This document shows positions 14,823 through 22,852 of a stretch of 36,210 bases of DNA, piece by piece. The number at the start of each line of letters is the position of its first letter. Position 1 is the first letter of the stretch. Both the position numbers and the translations under genes were made by a program. The notes under the pieces were generated by a model. It saw only the letters and a program-made list of their open reading frames with translations. It had not been told where the DNA came from and did no database searches. The stretch covers positions 1-36,210 of the forward strand of contig CAZQMZ010000009.1 in the NCBI GenBank assembly GCA_964594865.1, in the 5' to 3' direction. The stretch is from Caccovivens sp964594865. Lineage in GTDB: Bacteria; Bacillota; Clostridia; Christensenellales; UBA1242.

Positions 14823-15347
14823 ATGAAAAACTGTCTATGGACAAAAACACTGCTGACTGTGTATAGATATTTGGAGCGCATCGCGGGGGCTATCGACAAA
14901 ATTATTCTGCAAAGCGGGCTCAACAGTGGTTTTGTTTCGGGGCAAAATTATTATTCCAACAATATTTTTGCAGTTTCGCAAAAAATAATCGATTTGTCTG
15001 AGCGAAAAGTGACACTCATCAATCTTAAACTTTTGATTGAAAGTGTTTTGAAAGATATCAATCAGGTGGATGCAGAAATTTTGATTGAAAAATATTTTGA
15101 TGGATGTAAAACCAAAGATTTGGTTGATATACATGGCATCAGCATGAGAACGGTATTTAGAAAACTTGATGGAGCGGCGAATGCTTTTTCAAGTTGCCTT
15201 AAGATGAAGGGATATTCCGACGCAAAACTTTCAAAGATGCTTGAAAAGGAAGGGTGGATAAAAAATGTCTATATGCGCTATACGGAGAAAGATGAAGAAA
15301 ACATGCTTCTCACAAACCACTTCCTTGAAAAGGCAATTTCAATGTGA
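14823..15347 (+). CDS. Phage-type HTH regulator (sigma region-4-like)
   Basis: A 174-residue protein with a predicted helix-turn-helix near residues 98-125 (DAEILIEKYFDGCKTKDLVD, ISMRTVFRKL). The pattern of an acidic helix, then ILxxKYFxGxxxxDL and a recognition helix ending FRKLDGA, is typical of sigma-70 region 4-like and ArpU-like late regulators encoded just before terminase genes in Firmicutes prophages. I do not recognise a named family. AAAGGAG precedes the ATG by 8 nt. It faces the SH3 gene tail to tail with only 4 nt between stops, so that gene probably sits between this regulator and its terminase target as a later insertion. Confidence 0.65.
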   Translation: MKNCLWTKTLLTVYRYLERIAGAIDKIILQSGLNSGFVSGQNYYSNNIFAVSQKIIDLSERKVTLINLKLLIESVLKDINQVDAEILIEKYFDGCKTKDLVDIHGISMRTVFRKLDGAANAFSSCLKMKGYSDAKLSKMLEKEGWIKNVYMRYTEKDEENMLLTNHFLEKAISM

Positions 15348-15351
15348 TTGA

Positions 15352-16134
15352 TTAAAGTTCGCTTTCATCAAATTCAAAATAATCGCCATGTTGCACACGA
15401 TGTTTCTCTTTTTTAACTTTGCTTTTCGACTTTGTCACTTGCACAATTTTTGAAGGCTTAATCAAAAAATATAAAATTAAAAGACTTGGAATGCTGATTG
15501 CTATGATAAGCATAATTTGTGTTCCGGTGGATAAACCGGAAAATTTGGTGCTTGACGAGTCAATCAAAACACTTTCGTCGACAATTTCAAAGGTTTCTGT
15601 GTTTGTGGAGATTGTTGAAAGAAGTGCCACAATTGCTGAAAAAACATAGCCGTGATATGTTTGTCCGTCAATTGTAACTCCGGCATAATACCAACTGTTC
15701 ACGTCTTGCACTTGTTCGCCGATCTTTGTGCCATAATAGGTCAAGGTTGAGGTTGTGTCAAGGGTTGCCGTTGCAGACGCCGATGTGCTTGGGCTGGCAT
15801 ATAACGATGTTGCCACATACAAAGAAAACGTCGCGGATGCATATGGGTTTGTTGGTTGTCCGCTCATCAGCGTGACTTCTGACTTCTTGACATATCCTTC
15901 AAGGTCTTGATATGTCACTTTATAATAGTCGTCGACTATATATTCCACCTTGACAAAATAGGAATAAGGCAGTTCAAAAAGCGCAGTATTTTCGCTGGGC
16001 AGAGAATAAAATTGAACTCCCGTGCTTTGAATTTTTGCATAATAGACATTTTCACTGTCAGCATAAGCGTTGGCTGTGGGAAGAAGATTTAAGATTGTAA
16101 AAATTGTGAAAATAAGAATGACAATTTTTTTCAT
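15352..16134 (-). CDS. Membrane-anchored protein with SH3-like repeats
   Basis: The 260-residue protein has a cleavable signal peptide (residues 1-25, ending ANAYA), two SH3-like modules (~28-90, QSTGVQFYSLPS...YYKVTY..LEGYVKKSEV; ~100-170, ATSLYASPS...WYYAGV.IDGQTYHGYVFSAIV), a transmembrane helix near 205-228 and a basic cytoplasmic tail ending in acidic residues. Bacterial SH3 modules of this kind bind cell-wall material. There is no catalytic domain, so it is not an endolysin. It has no ribosome site; TAAAAT lies 6 nt upstream of the ATG, again suggesting a leaderless mRNA. It lies opposite in strand to the phage genes. Confidence 0.75.
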   Translation of the reverse strand: MKKIVILIFTIFTILNLLPTANAYADSENVYYAKIQSTGVQFYSLPSENTALFELPYSYFVKVEYIVDDYYKVTYQDLEGYVKKSEVTLMSGQPTNPYASATFSLYVATSLYASPSTSASATATLDTTSTLTYYGTKIGEQVQDVNSWYYAGVTIDGQTYHGYVFSAIVALLSTISTNTETFEIVDESVLIDSSSTKFSGLSTGTQIMLIIAISIPSLLILYFLIKPSKIVQVTKSKSKVKKEKHRVQHGDYFEFDESEL

Positions 16135-16140
16135 GTAAAC

Positions 16141-16168
16141 ATTTTAAATATATTTCTGTGAGGGTGAA
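16141..16168 (-). promoter_or_regulatory. Candidate leaderless promoter of the SH3-like gene
   Basis: On the minus strand TTCACC (16163-16168), a 16-nt spacer and TAAAAT (16141-16146) end 6 nt before the ATG. The -35 is only a partial match. Confidence 0.35.
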
Positions 16169-16234
16169 TAAGAGATTTTTGTCTTTTATTTGACTTTTTT
16201 AATTGTTTTTGTTGTTTTTGAATTGGAGTTTTGT

Positions 16235-17662
16235 ATGGAAACAAATTTAATTAAAAAAATTTTGAAATTGGAAAAAGAAATCAACTTTCGTGAAAGCTTT
16301 AACAAATTGAATTTATATAACAAAGGGAAAAGGGTGCACAAAAAACAAATCAACTTTCACAAATGTAAAAAACGTAACCGATGGGTCTTTGGCGGAAATC
16401 GTTCGGGAAAGACAGAATGTGGTGCGGTGGAAGTGGTCTATCTTGCTTGTGGACGGCATCCGTATAGGAAAAACAAGGTTACAGAAGGATGGGTTGTTTC
16501 GCTTTCAAGACAGGTGCAACGCGATGTTGCTCAACGCAAAATTTTGGAATATCTTCCGCCACAATACATTGAGCAAATTGTCATGGTGAGCGGGGATAAG
16601 TCAAGCGCTGAAAATGGCATAATTGATTTCATTTTGGTGAAAAGTGAGACAGGTGGAACAAGCCGAATTGGTTTCAAAAGTTGCGACCAAGGTCGAGAAA
16701 AATTTCAAGGAGCGTCTTTGGATTATGTATGGTTTGACGAAGAGCCACCTTTTGACATATATTTGGAGTGTAAAATGCGTGTTCTGGACAAGTGTGGAGA
16801 AATTTTTGGCACAATGACACCACTCAAAGGTTTGACTTGGGTGTATAACACAATATATCTCAACGACTGTGCTGATGATGAAGTTTGGTGCGAAACTATG
16901 GAGTGGGCAGACAACCCTTTTTTGTCCAAGAAAGAGATTGAAAATATGACAAAAACTTTGCCAGCCCAAGAAATTGAAACGCGAAGATATGGCAAGTTTA
17001 TGCAAAATGGTGGAATGGTTTACAGTGAATTTGACGAAAATGTGCACGTGATTTCACCGTTCAAAATTCCAAGAGAATGGCAGGATAACATTTCAATTGA
17101 CCCTGGGCTTCACAATCCGCTTTCGGCACATTTCTATGCTGTGGATCGTGACGGAAATGTCTATGTTGTGGCGGAGCATTATGAGGCAGAACGCACTGTG
17201 GAATATCATTCCAACAAAATCAAAGAAATTGCAAAAAGGTTGGATTGGAAGAAGGATTCTTACGGCTTCTTGCACGCCATCATTGACAGCGCTGCCAATC
17301 AACGAACGCTTGCAAGCGAAAAAAATGTTGTCGAACTTTTTCGTGAAAATGGAATCATTGTCAACACAAAAGTGAACAAAGATCTTTTTGCTGGAATTTC
17401 TGTGGTTAAGTCATATTTGAAAACTGCCGATGGCAGAGCAAGATTGTTTATCTTCAAAAATTGCGTCAATCTGATTCGTGAGATCAAATCTTATTGGTGG
17501 GGCGATGGTGATGTTCCAATCAAAAAAGATGATCACAGTTTGGACGAATTGCGATATTATCTCATGACAAAACCAATCAACAAAGCGAATTATGTCAAGA
17601 CGGAAATTCAAAAAGATAAAGAAAAAATGGCAAGAGCGCTGAAAAATAAAAAAATATTTTAA
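16235..17662 (+). CDS. Phage terminase large subunit
   Basis: TerL packages DNA into procapsids using an N-terminal ATPase and a C-terminal RNase H-like nuclease. In this 475-residue protein Walker A is GGNRSGKT (53-60), Walker B YVWFDEE (164-170) and the coupling segment FGTMTPLKG (191-199). The nuclease acidic residues are Asp289 (SIDPG), Asp351 (IIDSAA) and the Asp in HSLDELRY (~437). All catalytic positions are present, so it should be active. The family is the Terminase_6 type used by P22-like headful phages. ATG 16235 follows GGAG by 6 nt; upstream in-frame codons lack a site. The gene lies 6.9 kb from the small-terminase-like and portal genes, an unusual separation. Confidence 0.93.
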   Translation: METNLIKKILKLEKEINFRESFNKLNLYNKGKRVHKKQINFHKCKKRNRWVFGGNRSGKTECGAVEVVYLACGRHPYRKNKVTEGWVVSLSRQVQRDVAQRKILEYLPPQYIEQIVMVSGDKSSAENGIIDFILVKSETGGTSRIGFKSCDQGREKFQGASLDYVWFDEEPPFDIYLECKMRVLDKCGEIFGTMTPLKGLTWVYNTIYLNDCADDEVWCETMEWADNPFLSKKEIENMTKTLPAQEIETRRYGKFMQNGGMVYSEFDENVHVISPFKIPREWQDNISIDPGLHNPLSAHFYAVDRDGNVYVVAEHYEAERTVEYHSNKIKEIAKRLDWKKDSYGFLHAIIDSAANQRTLASEKNVVELFRENGIIVNTKVNKDLFAGISVVKSYLKTADGRARLFIFKNCVNLIREIKSYWWGDGDVPIKKDDHSLDELRYYLMTKPINKANYVKTEIQKDKEKMARALKNKKIF

Positions 17663-17880
17663 TTTTTTCTATTTTTTTTGATATTTTTTAATTTTTTTGC
17701 TTAAAAGCATCCTTTACGCACAAAAAATGTGATAAAAATAGCCTTTTTATTATTTTTTTTGTATTTTTTAACTATTTTTTTTACATTTTTTATGTATTTT
17801 TTCATATTTTTTATAAATTTTTGGTTTTTTTTTATGATTTTCTTCGTTTGATGTTTCATCTTTTATAAATTATTTTATAA
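17663..17880. other. Non-coding region of helically phased T-tracts (predicted curved DNA)
   Basis: No gene is seen between the terminase stop and the promoter at 17897. Runs of 6-9 T are centred near 17756, 17766, 17778, 17788, 17799, 17809, 17820 and 17829, a spacing of about 10.5 bp, with four more at 17665-17695. Tracts in phase with the helix bend DNA strongly in one direction. Confidence 0.7.
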
Positions 17881-17896
17881 ATATTTGTTAATATAT

Positions 17897-17925
17897 TTGG
17901 AAAAATAATTTTGATTTGTTAAAAT
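17897..17925 (+). promoter_or_regulatory. Promoter of the large surface protein
   Basis: TTGGAA, a 17-nt spacer and TAAAAT lie directly downstream of the phased T-tracts. The ribosome site GAGGGG follows just before the ATG at 17941. Confidence 0.6.
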
Positions 17926-17940
17926 AGAGTCGAGGGGAAT

Positions 17941-20352
17941 ATGAAGAAGATTTCAAAAATTTCAATTCTGTTTTTAATCTCTTTTGTTTTTTGCCTGACA
18001 ACATTTTTTGGCATGACTTCTTTCTCGGCTTTGGCAGAAGACTCATCTGTTTCATCGGATGATTCTTCTGTGACACGTACCATTTCGGACGCAACTGGTC
18101 TTCAAACAGTTTTGAGCGAATATAACAACAGCACCGATTATTACATCATAAATTTGACTGCAGACATTGACAATGTGACTTTGCAAGGAACGCTTGGCAC
18201 ATCCAGCAATCCTTTCACAGGAGTTTTCAACGGCAATGGGCACACCATTTCCAACCTTACGATTGATTTGACAGATGTCGCATCAGATTTTGGTGGTTAT
18301 GCTGGACTGTTCGGGGTGACTGATGGCGCAACAATTCAAAATTTGACAATAAGCGGAACGGTGACAATAATCACCAAATCCGGCGAAACTTCATATAATG
18401 TTGGAATGCTTTGCGGAATGGCAAAAAATTCGACATTCAAAAATATATACATAAATTCCACTCTCAACTTGACATATGATTCCACACTCAGTTCGACATA
18501 CGACTTTGATTTTGATTCTTCCACAAACTTGGGTGGAATGATTGGAACAGCAGAAGACTCCACTATTTCATATTGCATTGTCAGGTCAACAAATGTTTTT
18601 GGCTCGCTGGAACTTTCGAATGTTGACGGTCACATATATGCATTTGGCGCGCTTGCTGGAAGAATGAATTATTCCACAGCAATTTTCAATGTCATTGAAA
18701 CAACAATGAACATCACATTCTCTGGCGATTTTGTTGGAGATGTTGGAATTGGTGGCATTGTTGGAGTCATCGTTTCAGGAAGTTTGACAAACATTGCAAT
18801 CGCAAACACATACAACATCACCAACTCTGAATTGTCAAGCTTGGGCGAAATTGCGGGGAGTATTTCCAACCCTGCGCCTTCGGCTGGAAACATTTCATAT
18901 ATTCACTATAAACAAAACAATATTAACAGATTTGGTGAAGGGACATACACTTATTCCAACTCTTCAAGTTATGACTATGTCACTGCAAGTGCGTTTGATT
19001 TGACTTCTTTGACTTCGGATGGCGCCGGCGGGTATACTTATTTTTCAGAGCAAAGTTGGGACCCGTTTTCTGGTGATTGGGATTTCTCAACCATTTGGTA
19101 TGTCATGTCGTCGAGAATCTATCTGCAATGTTTCAATTCATATTCTGTTTCTGTGAGCAACATGAATTCATCCGTTTTGACTTGCCAAACGTCTTTGAGC
19201 ACTTCATATAGTCACGGCACAAGCGTTGTTTTGAGTTTTGTTTTTAGCAACAGCGGTGGCGTGTCTATGAGCAATTTCTACACTCCAACCGCTTTGACAC
19301 TTGATGGAGTGGCAGTGGCAACCATATACCAAAGTGAAAATGACGGTGAGTTTTCATATGTCTTGTCCGAAAATGATTATTATTCCATCACAGCAACAAC
19401 TCAAGCGTCTGATGAAGAAACAATTTATGGATTTGACATCACAATTTCAAGTGTCAATGCTGCAACATCGGGGACATACAGCATTTCATACACAACCAAA
19501 TCTTTCTCCATTGAACTGACAACAAAGCTTTTTGATGGAAGTACTGAAATTGAAGGCACAATTCCGGGATATGTCTATAATGCCAATGCCGCCATTTCCA
19601 ATGCTGTGACAACTCTTTCAATATCAAATGCCATTTATGGCTCATTATACAGCATCGGCACAAGCCCAGAAGCAAGTGTGGCAGGTTCTTTTGCTGGATG
19701 GTATGTGGAATATGAAGACGGAACTTCTGCTCTTTTAAGTTCTTCAAACACCTTAAACTTCACATTTGGCAATGGGTATTATGTCGATGATATGCAAATC
19801 TATGCAAGATATGACTTCGACCCTTGCAACATAATTTGCAACATTGTCGGCGACGGAGTGGTGCAAATTGTTTTCAGCAACGATTCCAGCACTGCAATCA
19901 CCGAAAGTGGTGGATATTACAGTGCGTCGAAAAACACTCAAACTTTGATTCTTCAAATCTATATTGAAAGCGGGTATTATTTTGATGTCGATGAATTTGT
20001 TGATTTTCTCAACACATACAAATCTCTAACAGCTACCTCCGAATTTTGTTATGATCAAGGACAATCGCAAGCTGACGACGGTTCGACGATCTATCAATTC
20101 TCTTTGGATATGACTGTCTTAGAATCAGGTTTCAGTGACGAACTTGTAATCAACATAACAACAAGCGAACAAGACCCAGAAAGCAATTCGCTCATTTGGA
20201 TCATTGTTGGAAGTGTTCTTGGTGGAATTGTGTTGATTGGACTTGTTGTTCTCATCATCATTCTCATCAAACGTCGTGGCGGTGGTTTTGGTGGTGGCTA
20301 CAGCAAAAAGGTTAAGGTCGACAAAAAGTCATATAAAAACATGTATTATTGA
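17941..20352 (+). CDS. Large surface protein with GLUG-type repeats and InlB-B-like repeat, C-terminally membrane anchored
   Basis: The 803-residue protein starts with a signal peptide (1-32, ending FSALAED). Residues ~60-330 repeat a beta-solenoid pattern, G-x-h-NGNGHTISNLTI, YAGLFGVTDGATIQNLTISG, NLGGMIGTAEDSTI, GIGGIVGVIVSGSL, typical of GLUG motif adhesins. Around 585-627 FAGWYVEYEDGT...MQIYARYDF matches the InlB B-repeat/Listeria-Bacteroides type. A single helix (~750-773) is followed by KRRGGGFGGGYSKK and a Lys/Tyr-rich tail, so it is membrane anchored rather than sortase attached. It is rich in Ser and Thr. The role is probably surface contact or adhesion; no enzyme domain is seen. It is a non-phage gene inside the phage region. 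Confidence 0.8.
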   Translation: MKKISKISILFLISFVFCLTTFFGMTSFSALAEDSSVSSDDSSVTRTISDATGLQTVLSEYNNSTDYYIINLTADIDNVTLQGTLGTSSNPFTGVFNGNGHTISNLTIDLTDVASDFGGYAGLFGVTDGATIQNLTISGTVTIITKSGETSYNVGMLCGMAKNSTFKNIYINSTLNLTYDSTLSSTYDFDFDSSTNLGGMIGTAEDSTISYCIVRSTNVFGSLELSNVDGHIYAFGALAGRMNYSTAIFNVIETTMNITFSGDFVGDVGIGGIVGVIVSGSLTNIAIANTYNITNSELSSLGEIAGSISNPAPSAGNISYIHYKQNNINRFGEGTYTYSNSSSYDYVTASAFDLTSLTSDGAGGYTYFSEQSWDPFSGDWDFSTIWYVMSSRIYLQCFNSYSVSVSNMNSSVLTCQTSLSTSYSHGTSVVLSFVFSNSGGVSMSNFYTPTALTLDGVAVATIYQSENDGEFSYVLSENDYYSITATTQASDEETIYGFDITISSVNAATSGTYSISYTTKSFSIELTTKLFDGSTEIEGTIPGYVYNANAAISNAVTTLSISNAIYGSLYSIGTSPEASVAGSFAGWYVEYEDGTSALLSSSNTLNFTFGNGYYVDDMQIYARYDFDPCNIICNIVGDGVVQIVFSNDSSTAITESGGYYSASKNTQTLILQIYIESGYYFDVDEFVDFLNTYKSLTATSEFCYDQGQSQADDGSTIYQFSLDMTVLESGFSDELVINITTSEQDPESNSLIWIIVGSVLGGIVLIGLVVLIIILIKRRGGGFGGGYSKKVKVDKKSYKNMYY

Positions 20353-20359
20353 TATAAAA

Positions 20360-20953
20360 CTATTCTTCCAAACTTTCAATAAGTTCTTTGCCGTGACTTA
20401 TGGCGTGTTTTATGCATTGAAGATGTTGAAAGTCTTCTTCATTGGTGCCATCAGTCTTTGACGAAAGAAAATGAATGCATATATGTCCATTCAAACCGCT
20501 TTCAACTGAACTGTATCCGTGCGGATATTCGCAGATGCTTGCAGGGAGAAAGGCTGTTTCGTTGATTTTCACAAGCACAGGTCGGCGTTGCCATGTGAAA
20601 GTATAATCACAAATCTCGCTGAAAATTTCGCCATTCTCTTCGTTGATTGGCTCGGCATCAATGTGATTTTTTCCGCCCGTTCGACGCATGGAAACTGTTG
20701 TGCCATTTTCAAATTCAATTATTTCAAATTCTGACTCAATCGGCAAAAGCGAGTCCACTACATCAAAATCAAGTTCCAAAAGCCTTTGATTTTGCGAACT
20801 TTGACTTTCAATCTCTGTTTCAAAATAGTTATTGATTTTGTAGGCATCGCCTTCGGTTATATTGGTGTGATTTGAAAAGACGGGATAAGGCAAGACTGCT
20901 GAAAATGTGGCAACCATAATCAAAAACGAAATGATATAAAACAATTTTCCCAT
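20360..20953 (-). CDS. Secreted or membrane-anchored protein with a conserved Firmicutes RRTGG-NH / GH-CIHF domain
   Basis: The 197-residue protein has an N-terminal hydrophobic segment (4-26). Its C-terminal ~130 residues match a domain I recall from many Clostridia, with VSMRRTGGKNHIDAEP, a W-RRPVLVKI strand, PHGY, GHICIHFLSSKTDGTN and a late D-x-x-H. In those proteins the His/Asp pattern is invariant and the domain is often fused to cell-wall-binding or SH3 modules, which suggests a wall-associated enzyme, though I know no assigned activity. The key residues are kept. There is no clear ribosome site. It is divergent from the YkvI-like gene, and a 15-bp inverted repeat lies between them. 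Confidence 0.7.
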   Translation of the reverse strand: MGKLFYIISFLIMVATFSAVLPYPVFSNHTNITEGDAYKINNYFETEIESQSSQNQRLLELDFDVVDSLLPIESEFEIIEFENGTTVSMRRTGGKNHIDAEPINEENGEIFSEICDYTFTWQRRPVLVKINETAFLPASICEYPHGYSSVESGLNGHICIHFLSSKTDGTNEEDFQHLQCIKHAISHGKELIESLEE

Positions 20954-20976
20954 GAAACTAGTTTGCGCGTCTTCTC

Positions 20977-21031
20977 TTCTTTCATTCTTTTTGAGAGTGA
21001 AAGTTTTTTCTATTACAAAAGAATGAAAGAA
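20977..21031. repeat. 15-bp perfect inverted repeat between divergent genes
   Basis: TTCTTTCATTCTTTT (20977-20991) and AAAAGAATGAAAGAA (21017-21031) are exact reverse complements separated by 25 nt. The second arm ends 12 nt before the TATAAT of the permease gene. It may be a regulator site or an RNA hairpin. Confidence 0.7.
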
Positions 21032-21043
21032 TTTTTGGCAAAA

Positions 21044-21054
21044 TATAATGAAAT
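21044..21054 (+). promoter_or_regulatory. -10 box of the YkvI-like gene, leaderless
   Basis: A perfect TATAAT (21044-21049) lies 5 nt before the ATG at 21055 and no ribosome site is present. No good -35 is visible, so activation by a bound protein is possible. Confidence 0.5.
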
Positions 21055-22065
21055 ATGTCCAAAGTTTTCATGGTTATCTTTTTGATTTTTGGAACCGTGG
21101 TTGGATCCGGTTTTTCAAGCGGAAAGGAGATTATGGTCTTTTTCACAAGGTTTGGAAATTTGTCATATCTCTACATCCTTTTGGCGGGGATTTTGCTGTT
21201 TTTCGTCTTCTATTTTTTTCTCACCTATGGGCGAAGATTGGTCAAAAAGTTTGAAGATTCCAAATTTTTGAACGTACTTGTGATTCTCATTTGCACTGTC
21301 TTTTGTTCTTCAATGTTTGCTGGAATCAAAAATCTTCTCTCTTATTTTCCGTTGTGGCTTGACATTTTGTTTATTGTTTTGATTTTGTTTTTCTGTTTGC
21401 TTTCCACGATTCATGGCATTCGTGTGCTGGAAAAAATCAATCTTGTTCTGATGCCAATCGCTTCATTCATCTTTTTGATTGTGTTGTTTTTTTGTTTAAG
21501 TCTTCAAGAAGGAGAAATACTGCTTGGGATAAATGCGTGGGCGGGGATGTTGTATAGTCCGCTTTATGTTGCGCTCAACACATCTTTGGGCGGAATTGTT
21601 ATTGCAAAATCTGGCGAAGGGTTGAGCAAAAAACAGGTGCTTTTGGTGTGTTTTTTGACCACATTTTTGCTTCTTATCTTCCTCTTTTTGGGAAATTTTG
21701 TTTTGCAAAGAAATGGACAGAGCTATTTCACCGAGATGCCTTTCCTTTCAATTGTAGGCGAAAATCAGACCATATTTATTCTCTCATTTCTTGTTATTTT
21801 GGTGGGTTGTTTCACCACGTTGATTTCAATGTGCTATACTCTCAAAACATCGTTTGACAAGTTTATTTCGGACAAAATTTTTTCAACCATATTGTCAGTT
21901 TTTCTGCCTTTTGCAATAAGTTTGCTGGGTTTTTCACAAATTATCTCGTTTTTATATCCAATTTGCAGTGTTTTGGGCATCTGTGTGCTGTTTTATCTTT
22001 TCTTTTCATCAATAAGTTTGACGAAAGATGAAAAAGATGAAGTTGAGACTTTTAAAAATGATTAA
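21055..22065 (+). CDS. YkvI-like multi-spanning membrane protein (putative transporter)
   Basis: A 336-residue protein with about ten hydrophobic helices. The start FLIFGTVVGSGFSSGKEIMVFFTRFG corresponds to the GAGFASGQEI motif of the YkvI family, which belongs to the amino-acid/sodium symporter superfamily (LeuT-like fold); substrates are not established. A further signature is a short polar stretch near IHGIRVLEKINLVLMP. It ends with a charged cytoplasmic tail. The next gene starts 135 nt later behind its own promoter. Confidence 0.75.
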   Translation: MSKVFMVIFLIFGTVVGSGFSSGKEIMVFFTRFGNLSYLYILLAGILLFFVFYFFLTYGRRLVKKFEDSKFLNVLVILICTVFCSSMFAGIKNLLSYFPLWLDILFIVLILFFCLLSTIHGIRVLEKINLVLMPIASFIFLIVLFFCLSLQEGEILLGINAWAGMLYSPLYVALNTSLGGIVIAKSGEGLSKKQVLLVCFLTTFLLLIFLFLGNFVLQRNGQSYFTEMPFLSIVGENQTIFILSFLVILVGCFTTLISMCYTLKTSFDKFISDKIFSTILSVFLPFAISLLGFSQIISFLYPICSVLGICVLFYLFFSSISLTKDEKDEVETFKND

Positions 22066-22107
22066 AATTTTTTATTTAAATTTTTTTAAGTAATTTTGTT
22101 AAATTGT

Positions 22108-22143
22108 TTGACATACGATTTAATTATCCTATATACTGAGTAT
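22108..22143 (+). promoter_or_regulatory. Promoter with overlapping palindrome
   Basis: TTGACA (22108-22113), an 18-nt spacer and TATACT (22132-22137) form a strong promoter. ATACT-G-AGTAT (22133-22143) is a perfect palindrome that covers the -10, a suitable place for a repressor. The strong AAGGAGGGGG ribosome site follows. Confidence 0.7.
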
Positions 22144-22200
22144 AGCATTTTCAAAAGTTGAAAGATTTTTGAAAAGGCAAATTTAACAAAAGGAGGGGGT

Positions 22201-22788
22201 ATGAAGCTTAAAACAATATTGCATGGTGTGACAGCAATTTTCAGTGCGTTGGTTTTTGCTTTCTTTGCATTGCCGTTCTATTCAACAACTATGACTGTTG
22301 CAGAAGGGTATGAATCTTATCTGCCAAACTTTGGACTTACTTCTGGAACGACAAAAGTGAATGGCTATGATTTCATTATTGATTCTTTGAAATCAACAGA
22401 AAGTTCATCAACCGGTGCATTTGCTGTGATTATGGCATTGATCACTTTGATTGTTGCTGGTCTTGCTTTCGTGATGGCAGTCGTTGCGCTTTTGAATGAC
22501 TTTGAAGTTATCAAAAACGAAAAAGTTGAAAAAGTGATTGATTGCGCTTTCTTTGCGGTTGTTGTTGTTTTTGCTTTGGTTTGCATTTTGAACCTTGTTG
22601 GAAATGTTGTTCTTTTCAACAACGATGTTCTAAGCAATGTTGAAGAAGCAAATTCTGTGCTTGCATTGTACAGCATTGATGGAAGTATGACAGCTTCTGC
22701 AGGCTGGGCATTGTCAATTCTCACACTTGTTTGTGGACTTGGCGCGGTTGCGACAACATCTTACGCAAAATTTAAAAAAGAAAATTAA
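22201..22788 (+). CDS. Four-TM membrane protein of unknown function
   Basis: A 195-residue protein with hydrophobic helices near residues 7-27, 73-96, 115-138 and 163-184. An extracellular loop of about 45 residues (TTMTVAEGYESYLPN...) lies between the first two, and a short second loop between the last two. No named family is recognised. It has the strongest ribosome site in the region and a strong, possibly operator-controlled promoter, so it is probably well expressed. It ends at a terminator shared with the convergent ABC permease gene. Confidence 0.75.
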   Translation: MKLKTILHGVTAIFSALVFAFFALPFYSTTMTVAEGYESYLPNFGLTSGTTKVNGYDFIIDSLKSTESSSTGAFAVIMALITLIVAGLAFVMAVVALLNDFEVIKNEKVEKVIDCAFFAVVVVFALVCILNLVGNVVLFNNDVLSNVEEANSVLALYSIDGSMTASAGWALSILTLVCGLGAVATTSYAKFKKEN

Positions 22789-22822
22789 AACAGCAATTCA
22801 ACCAGACTTGAATTTTCAATAT

Positions 22823-22851
22823 AAAAGACTGCGATTTTCTCGCGGTCTTTT
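22823..22851. terminator. Bidirectional terminator between the four-TM gene and ABC permease
   Basis: AAAAGACTGCGA (22823-22834) pairs with TCGCGGTCTTTT (22840-22851), 12 pairs with one wobble, around a five-base loop and followed by T residues. It abuts the minus-strand permease stop. Confidence 0.85.
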
Positions 22852-22852
22852 T

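Noticed and set aside
15352..16134. Endolysin for the phage module
   Set aside because: It has SH3-like modules and a membrane anchor but no catalytic domain, and lies on the opposite strand.
19454..19747. 97-codon minus-strand frame inside the surface protein gene
   Set aside because: It is a composition-driven shadow with no ribosome site, while the plus frame has clear repeats and signal peptide.
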